Source: Bosea beijingensis
GTDB lineage: Bacteria; Pseudomonadota; Alphaproteobacteria; Rhizobiales; Beijerinckiaceae
Direction of reading: 5' to 3'
Assembly: GCF_030758975.1 (NCBI RefSeq)
Contig: NZ_CP132359.1
Coordinates: 1,008,811-1,072,810, forward strand
Length of the DNA stretch: 64,000 nt
Of the stretch, positions 59,764 to 64,000 are shown in pieces; position 1 is the first letter of the stretch, and each line of letters starts with the position of its first letter. Both the position numbers and the translations under genes were made by a program. Below the pieces are notes generated by a model. The model did not search any database, was not told the DNA's origin, and saw only the letters and a program-made list of their open reading frames with translations.

Positions 59764-60546
59764 GTGATCACCCACCGCCAGTTGATGGCCACAATGTTTG
59801 CCGTCCTATTCGGGATCACACCCGCGATCGCGGCAGCCCAGGCCAACCCGAAGCCACTGGTGATCTTCGCCACAGCGAGCCTGAGTGGGACGCTCGACGA
59901 GGCAGCCGCTACTTGGGCCAAGGAAACAGGCAAACCTGCACCTAGGATCTCCTACGGCCCGAGCAATTCCTTGGCCAGGCGGATTCAACAAAACGCGCGC
60001 GCCGATGTATTTCTGTCGGCCGATCTAGCCTCGATGGACGGCCTCCAGAGCAGGAATCTGATCAAGTGGGCGACGCGCGTAAATCTGCTCGTCAATCGCA
60101 TCGCCTTGATCGCACCGTCGGATTCAACGGCCACCGTAACGCTGGCACCTACCCTCGATTTAAGTGCTGCAATTGGCCAAGGTCGCATCGCCATCGCCAA
60201 TGTCGAGGCTGTCCAGGCCGGCAAACATGGCAAGGCTGCGCTGCAGAAGCTTGGCGCTTGGACAAAGGTTCAGGACAAGATTGTTCAAACGCACACCGTC
60301 CGCGAAGCTGTGCTTTTGGTCTCACGTGGCGAGGTTCCCCTTGGTATCGTGACTACTGCGGACGCAGCTGCCGATCCAAAGGTCAAGGTACTGGCGACAC
60401 TACCCGACGCCGCATATCCGGCAATTGTTCATCCGATTGCCGTTCTGAGAAACTCGACCAACCGCGATGCGGAGCAGTTTCTGATCTACCTACGCAGTGC
60501 AGGTTCGGTCATCGCCTTCGAGAAGCAGGGCTTCACCGTCCAATAG
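59764..60546 (+). CDS. modA: molybdate ABC transporter substrate-binding protein (orphan)
   Basis: A 260-residue periplasmic binding protein. A signal peptide of about 24 residues precedes the family start VIFATASLSGTLDEAA. Oxyanion-contacting segments follow as in ModA: YGPSNSLARRIQQNARADVF near 55, LSADLASMDGLQSR near 75, IAIANVEAVQAGKHGKAAL near 140 and VSRGEVPLGIVTTADAAADP near 185. It would bind molybdate or tungstate. There is no modB or modC beside it, so it must use a distant transporter or have another role. GTG start at 59764. It sits at the end of the exported-protein region. Confidence 0.88.
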   Translation: MITHRQLMATMFAVLFGITPAIAAAQANPKPLVIFATASLSGTLDEAAATWAKETGKPAPRISYGPSNSLARRIQQNARADVFLSADLASMDGLQSRNLIKWATRVNLLVNRIALIAPSDSTATVTLAPTLDLSAAIGQGRIAIANVEAVQAGKHGKAALQKLGAWTKVQDKIVQTHTVREAVLLVSRGEVPLGIVTTADAAADPKVKVLATLPDAAYPAIVHPIAVLRNSTNRDAEQFLIYLRSAGSVIAFEKQGFTVQ

Positions 60547-60627
60547 AGCCGGACTGCATAGCGAGAAGCTGCGGAATGGATTGCTGGCGTGGCAAGCGGC
60601 TTAGTCGGTAAAATTAACGGTCCTGCT

Positions 60628-61752
60628 TCAAGTATGGCTCGCCGGCGAGGTTTCGTCCCGCTCCCGGATGAAATCCATGTTCAGCTGGAGGCCGAGACCC
60701 GGCAAATCTGGCACGTGCATATAGCCGTCGATCGGCAGCGGTGCATCGTCGAAGACCTGAGCGGTTATGTCCTCGAACATCAGCAGGCGTTCGAGGAAGA
60801 GCGCGTTAGGCACCGCCGCGACCAGGTGCAGATGGAGGTTCTCCATGGCGTGGGGCGCGAACTTTACGTTCCAGGCCTGGGTCAGGGCGGCGCATTTCAG
60901 CATCTCGGTATAGCCGCCGGCGCGGGCGCCATCGACCTGCACGATATCGGCGGCATCGTGCATGAGCAGGTCCCTCACGCCGAACTTGGTGTATTCGTGC
61001 TCGCCCGTCGCCAGCGGGATGTCAGTGCCGCGCTTGAAGCGGGCGAGGCCCGGAATATCATCGGCGAAGACCGGCTCCTCGAACAGGAAGATATCGTATT
61101 CGCGGATGCGGTTGGCGAGTTGCACCGCCGTCGCCGCGTCGAAGGAATTGTTCGCATCGACCATCAGGTTGATGTCGGGCCCGACCGCCTCGCGGACCTT
61201 GCGGACGCGCTCGGCGTCGCGGCGCGGATTGCGGCCGCCGTCGAAGCCGACCTTGAACTTCACCGTCGTGAAGCCACGAGCGACCATCCCCTTGATCTCA
61301 TCGACGAGCTGGTCGTCGGAATAGGAGGTCCAGCCGCCGCTGGAATAGACCGGCACCCTGGTCCGGTCGCCGCCGAGCAGCTTGTAGACGGGCAAGTCGA
61401 CGATCTTGCCCTTCAGGTCCCAGAGCGCGATGTCGACGGCGCTGAGCGCGCAGTACATAAGACCCTTGCGGCCGACACCGCGCAGGTAGTGGAAGAATTC
61501 CTGCCAGATCGCCTCGGTCTCGAGCGGATCGCGGCCGATCAGCTTCGGCTTCATATTGCGGTTGATCAGCTCGCAGGTCGCCTCGCCGCCAACCTCGTGA
61601 TAGGTGACGCCGATCCCCTCGAGCCCCTGATCCGTCGTGACGCGCACGATCACGAAGCCAATCGTCTCGACCTTGCGCGTCGCGTCGGCGAAGCCGCCGA
61701 GGACTGGGGCGGAGACGAGATGGACGTCGATCTTCCGGATCCTATGGCGCAT
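60628..61752 (-). CDS. enolase-superfamily sugar-acid dehydratase or racemase (mandelate racemase subgroup)
   Basis: A 374-residue enolase-superfamily enzyme. The capping start RHRIRKIDVHLVSAPVLGGF and the barrel are complete. The KxK base motif is in TVKFKVGFDG near residue 165, metal ligands in INLMVDANNSF near 195, FLFEEPVFADD near 220 and LATGEHEYTK near 245, and the distal base in FAPHAMENLH near 300, so it belongs with the mandelate racemase/sugar-acid dehydratase group. It removes water from, or epimerises, an alpha-hydroxy acid. The ATG at 61752 is preferred to an upstream in-frame start that would run through the operator. It is divergent from a GntR operon. Confidence 0.88.
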   Translation of the reverse strand: MRHRIRKIDVHLVSAPVLGGFADATRKVETIGFVIVRVTTDQGLEGIGVTYHEVGGEATCELINRNMKPKLIGRDPLETEAIWQEFFHYLRGVGRKGLMYCALSAVDIALWDLKGKIVDLPVYKLLGGDRTRVPVYSSGGWTSYSDDQLVDEIKGMVARGFTTVKFKVGFDGGRNPRRDAERVRKVREAVGPDINLMVDANNSFDAATAVQLANRIREYDIFLFEEPVFADDIPGLARFKRGTDIPLATGEHEYTKFGVRDLLMHDAADIVQVDGARAGGYTEMLKCAALTQAWNVKFAPHAMENLHLHLVAAVPNALFLERLLMFEDITAQVFDDAPLPIDGYMHVPDLPGLGLQLNMDFIRERDETSPASHT

Positions 61753-61774
61753 CGACGTCCTCCGGCAGCTCGCA

Positions 61775-61796
61775 TTGACATCATTATCGATAATGA
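61775..61796. promoter_or_regulatory. TTGACA box with abutting 16-bp palindrome, GntR-type operator
   Basis: TTGACA (61775-61780) is followed at once by the perfect palindrome TCATTATCGATAATGA (61781-61796), which fills the spacer before a possible -10 near GATATT. The palindrome lies 29 bases before the enolase start and 45 bases before the GntR start. A repressor there would control both divergent units. Confidence 0.65.
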
Positions 61797-61841
61797 TATC
61801 GATATTCACATCGACAGACCTTGTCCAGCGACGGAGGCGAC

Positions 61842-62486
61842 GTGGTCCCGAAGCTCAGTCGCCCTTCCGATCTGGTCTACGGGATCGTCAAGCGGCGGAT
61901 CATCCTGAACGAGCTGACACCCGAGACGGTGCTGACCGAGCTCGGTCTCGCCCATGAGATCGGCTGCAGTCAGGGGCCGATCCGGGAAGCGCTGCTGCGT
62001 CTGCAGGAAGATGGTCTCGTCGTCCGTTCGGGGCGGCGGACGATCGTGACCCGGCTTACCGCCGAGGAAGCCGACGAGATGCTCGCCCTGCGCCGCCGCA
62101 TCGAGACGCGCGGCGCGCTGAAGGCCGCGCTCCAGGCTGACGGCCAGGCTCTCGACGACCTGCGCGGCCTTCTGTCGGCCATGATGGAAGCCGCCGCGGA
62201 TGGCGATGAGTACCGCGTCATCGAAGCCGACAAGGATTTTCACCTCGCCCTGTTCCGGCTCTCCGGGCTCGATGCGCTCGGACAGATTCTGGCGCGCTGC
62301 ATCATGCACTCGAACCGCTACAAGCTTTGGGCGCCGGAACATCGCCGCCCGCTGATCGAGACGGCGCGGCGCCATGACGTTCTCTATGAGCGCCTCGCGG
62401 CCGGGGATGGCAGCGGGCTTGCCGCTGCGCTCGGCTCCCATATCGACACGATCGTGATTCAGGGCAGAGACGAGGCCGCGGCATGA
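61842..62486 (+). CDS. GntR family (FCD domain) regulator
   Basis: A 214-residue repressor. The winged-helix part has LVYGIVKRRIILNELTPETV and IGCSQGPIREALLRLQEDGL; the FCD ligand-binding part has MLALRRRIETRGALKAALQA and the metal-binding EADKDFHLALFRLSG block with its histidine. FCD regulators bind sugar acids or hydroxy acids, matching the neighbouring enolase-superfamily enzyme. The GTG at 61842 has GGAGG four bases upstream; the TTG at 61821 is less likely. Its stop overlaps the esterase start by four bases. Confidence 0.88.
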   Translation: MVPKLSRPSDLVYGIVKRRIILNELTPETVLTELGLAHEIGCSQGPIREALLRLQEDGLVVRSGRRTIVTRLTAEEADEMLALRRRIETRGALKAALQADGQALDDLRGLLSAMMEAAADGDEYRVIEADKDFHLALFRLSGLDALGQILARCIMHSNRYKLWAPEHRRPLIETARRHDVLYERLAAGDGSGLAAALGSHIDTIVIQGRDEAAA

Positions 62487-63412
62487 GCGCCTTCGTCCAC
62501 CCGCAGATGGCACGCATTCTCGCCGCTTTCGCGGCGACGCCGGGTGTCGATTTCAAGACCCTGCCGATCGCTGTGGCCCGCGCCTCCGCGGACGCCGGCT
62601 CCATCGCGTGGAACGAGGGCGCCCCCGATATCCCGGCGCGGGAAATCACGTTGCGGGTCGACGGCGCTTCCCTGCGGGGACGTCTCTATCATCCGAAGCC
62701 CGGCGCCGCTCTGCCCCTCATCGTCTATGTGCATGGCGGCGGCTGGACCTTCGGCTCGGTCGATACCCATGACGGCACGATGCGCCATCTCACGACGGCC
62801 TCCGGCTGCGCCGTCTTCGGGTTCGACTACCGGCTAGCGCCCGAACACCCCTACCCGGCCCCTCTGGACGACACGCTCGCCGCCATCGCCTTCGCCCTGG
62901 AAGGCGAGCTCGGTCCCGATGTCGATGCGGGGCGCTGGGCACTTGCCGGAGACTCCGCGGGTGCCACGCTGGCGCTCGCAGCCATGATCCATCGCCGCGA
63001 TGCTGGGCTTGCCCTCCCCGCCACGGCGGCGTTGTTCTACGGCTGCTACGCACCCGATTTCGCCACTGGCAGCCATGCGCTGTTCGGCGAGGGATACATT
63101 CTGACCACGGCGAACATGCGCTGGTACTGGCGCAACTATCTCGGCCCGGCCTTCGATGCGCCGCCAGTGCTGGCCGCACCGCTGAACGCCGATCTTGCCG
63201 GTCTGCCGCCGCTCTATCTCACGGTGGGTGGGCTCGATCCACTCGCCGACGACACGCTTCGCCTAGCCGATCGTCTCGCAGCAGCAGGCTGCGCCTTCCG
63301 CTACGACCATGTGCCGGGCGTGATCCATGGGTGCCTGCGCATGAGCCGGGAGCTCGCGCCGGCGCAGGCCATGATCGACGCAGCGGCCAGCTACATCACC
63401 GAAAGACTATAA
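62483..63412 (+). CDS. alpha/beta hydrolase (HSL-type esterase)
   Basis: A 309-residue esterase of the hormone-sensitive lipase family. The oxyanion-hole motif HGGG is in VYVHGGGWTFGS near residue 81, the nucleophilic serine in LAGDSAGATLAL near 155, the acid in GLDPLADDTLRLAD near 250 and the histidine in VPGVIHGCL near 280, a complete triad. It would cleave ester or lactone groups. Translationally coupled to the GntR gene (ATGA overlap), followed after 23 bases by a binding-protein gene; the set suggests uptake and de-esterification of a sugar-acid-like compound. Confidence 0.88.
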   Translation: MSAFVHPQMARILAAFAATPGVDFKTLPIAVARASADAGSIAWNEGAPDIPAREITLRVDGASLRGRLYHPKPGAALPLIVYVHGGGWTFGSVDTHDGTMRHLTTASGCAVFGFDYRLAPEHPYPAPLDDTLAAIAFALEGELGPDVDAGRWALAGDSAGATLALAAMIHRRDAGLALPATAALFYGCYAPDFATGSHALFGEGYILTTANMRWYWRNYLGPAFDAPPVLAAPLNADLAGLPPLYLTVGGLDPLADDTLRLADRLAAAGCAFRYDHVPGVIHGCLRMSRELAPAQAMIDAAASYITERL

Positions 63413-63435
63413 AAAACACCAGGGGAGAGAACGTC

Positions 63436-64000
63436 ATGGAACGCAGGACTTTCATGAAACTTGCGGGAGCGGCCGCGCTCTCCTTCGAAGCCGCCATGCC
63501 GGCGATTGCCCAGGGCAAGGCGACGGTGCGCTGGTGGTATCACTACGACAATCCCCAGAACACGCCGGCCAGCCTCGTCGCGAAATTCGAGGCGGAGAAC
63601 CCGGACATCAAGATCCAAGCCGAGCCGATCCCGTGGGGCGGCGGTACCGACTACATCAACCGCATCTTCTCGTCGCTGGTCGCGGGCAACCAGCCCGATT
63701 GCGCGATGGTGCGCCTGTCCTATCTCTCGCGCTTCGGACAGATGAAGGCGCTCGAGCCGCTCGATGGGTTCCTGACGAACTGGAAAGGCCGCAGTGACAT
63801 TTCCGACGATGTCTGGAAGATCAACCGCTCGCCCGACGGCAAGCAGTACTACATGCCGCTGCATTACGTGGTGATCTATCTCTACTACCGGCAGGACCTG
63901 CTGCAGCAAGCCGGACTCCAACCGCCGAAGAGCTTCGAGGATTTCCTCACGGCGGCCAAAGCGCTGACGAAGGACGGCATCTACGGCTACGGCATGCGCG
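63436..64000 (+). CDS. sugar-type ABC transporter substrate-binding protein (3' partial)
   Basis: The frame runs off the window after 188 residues. A Tat-like or Sec signal (ERRTFMKLAGAAALSFEAAM, ending IAQ) is followed by the extracellular binding protein fold of the family 1 (MalE/UgpB type): TVRWWYHYDNPQNTPASLVA, FEAENPDIKIQAEPIPWGGG and IFSSLVAGNQPDCAMVRLSY. AGGGGAGAG lies ten bases before the ATG. It would deliver a carbohydrate or related compound to permease genes located to the right, outside the window. Confidence 0.88.
   Translation, partial: MERRTFMKLAGAAALSFEAAMPAIAQGKATVRWWYHYDNPQNTPASLVAKFEAENPDIKIQAEPIPWGGGTDYINRIFSSLVAGNQPDCAMVRLSYLSRFGQMKALEPLDGFLTNWKGRSDISDDVWKINRSPDGKQYYMPLHYVVIYLYYRQDLLQQAGLQPPKSFEDFLTAAKALTKDGIYGYGMR

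Noticed and set aside
1..64000. CRISPR arrays
   Set aside because: No series of regularly spaced direct repeats of 25-40 bases was seen, and no cas-like genes are present.

Overview
This window looks like chromosomal DNA of a high-GC alphaproteobacterium of the order Hyphomicrobiales, most like Bosea and its relatives. The order is well supported: two marker enzymes of the ethylmalonyl-CoA pathway (mcd and ccr), a divergent ubiG/lysC pair, and a thiOSGE operon under a TPP riboswitch. The genus is an inference from gene content and base composition, not a measured identity.

Bases 1-35800 are mostly ordinary metabolic chromosome. First come the two ATPases of a LivFG-type importer, an alcohol dehydrogenase, a translationally coupled CoA-transferase/dehydratase pair, a GST, a Tat-exported nucleotidase, a GGDEF-EAL protein, and a divergent aspartate-carbamoyltransferase homologue coupled to a DMT permease. 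Next are a SIMPL protein, a secreted protein of unknown family, mcd, a second DMT permease, a second GST, a chemoreceptor and ccr. These are followed by a PLP lyase with a divergent MarR regulator, ubiG, lysC, a MarR-MFP-RND efflux operon, an enoyl-CoA hydratase, an OYE-type flavin oxidoreductase, an M32 carboxypeptidase, a SelW-like protein and thiOSGE.

Bases 35883-54235 are an 18.35-kb integrated element inserted in the 3' end of tRNA-Ser(GCU), bounded by perfect 19-bp att repeats. It has a tyrosine integrase at the right end. A gene for a degenerate GGDEF-PilZ protein is translationally coupled to it. A continuous leftward head/packaging/tail operon runs from portal to minor tail protein in an order unlike the textbook HK97 arrangement. 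The left arm holds small unknown genes and several palindromic control sites. I see no repressor, replication, lysis, tail-tube or tail-tip gene. It is either a reduced prophage or a phage-satellite-like element.

Bases 54236-60600 are an accessory stretch of small exported proteins of unknown function, plus an orphan ModA-like binding protein. One of the exported proteins is a clear paralogue of the one at 12281-12913. The window ends in a catabolic locus: an enolase-superfamily dehydratase divergent from an operon of a GntR/FCD regulator, an HSL-type esterase and the start of a sugar-type ABC binding protein. A TTGACA plus 16-bp palindrome lies in the divergent promoter.
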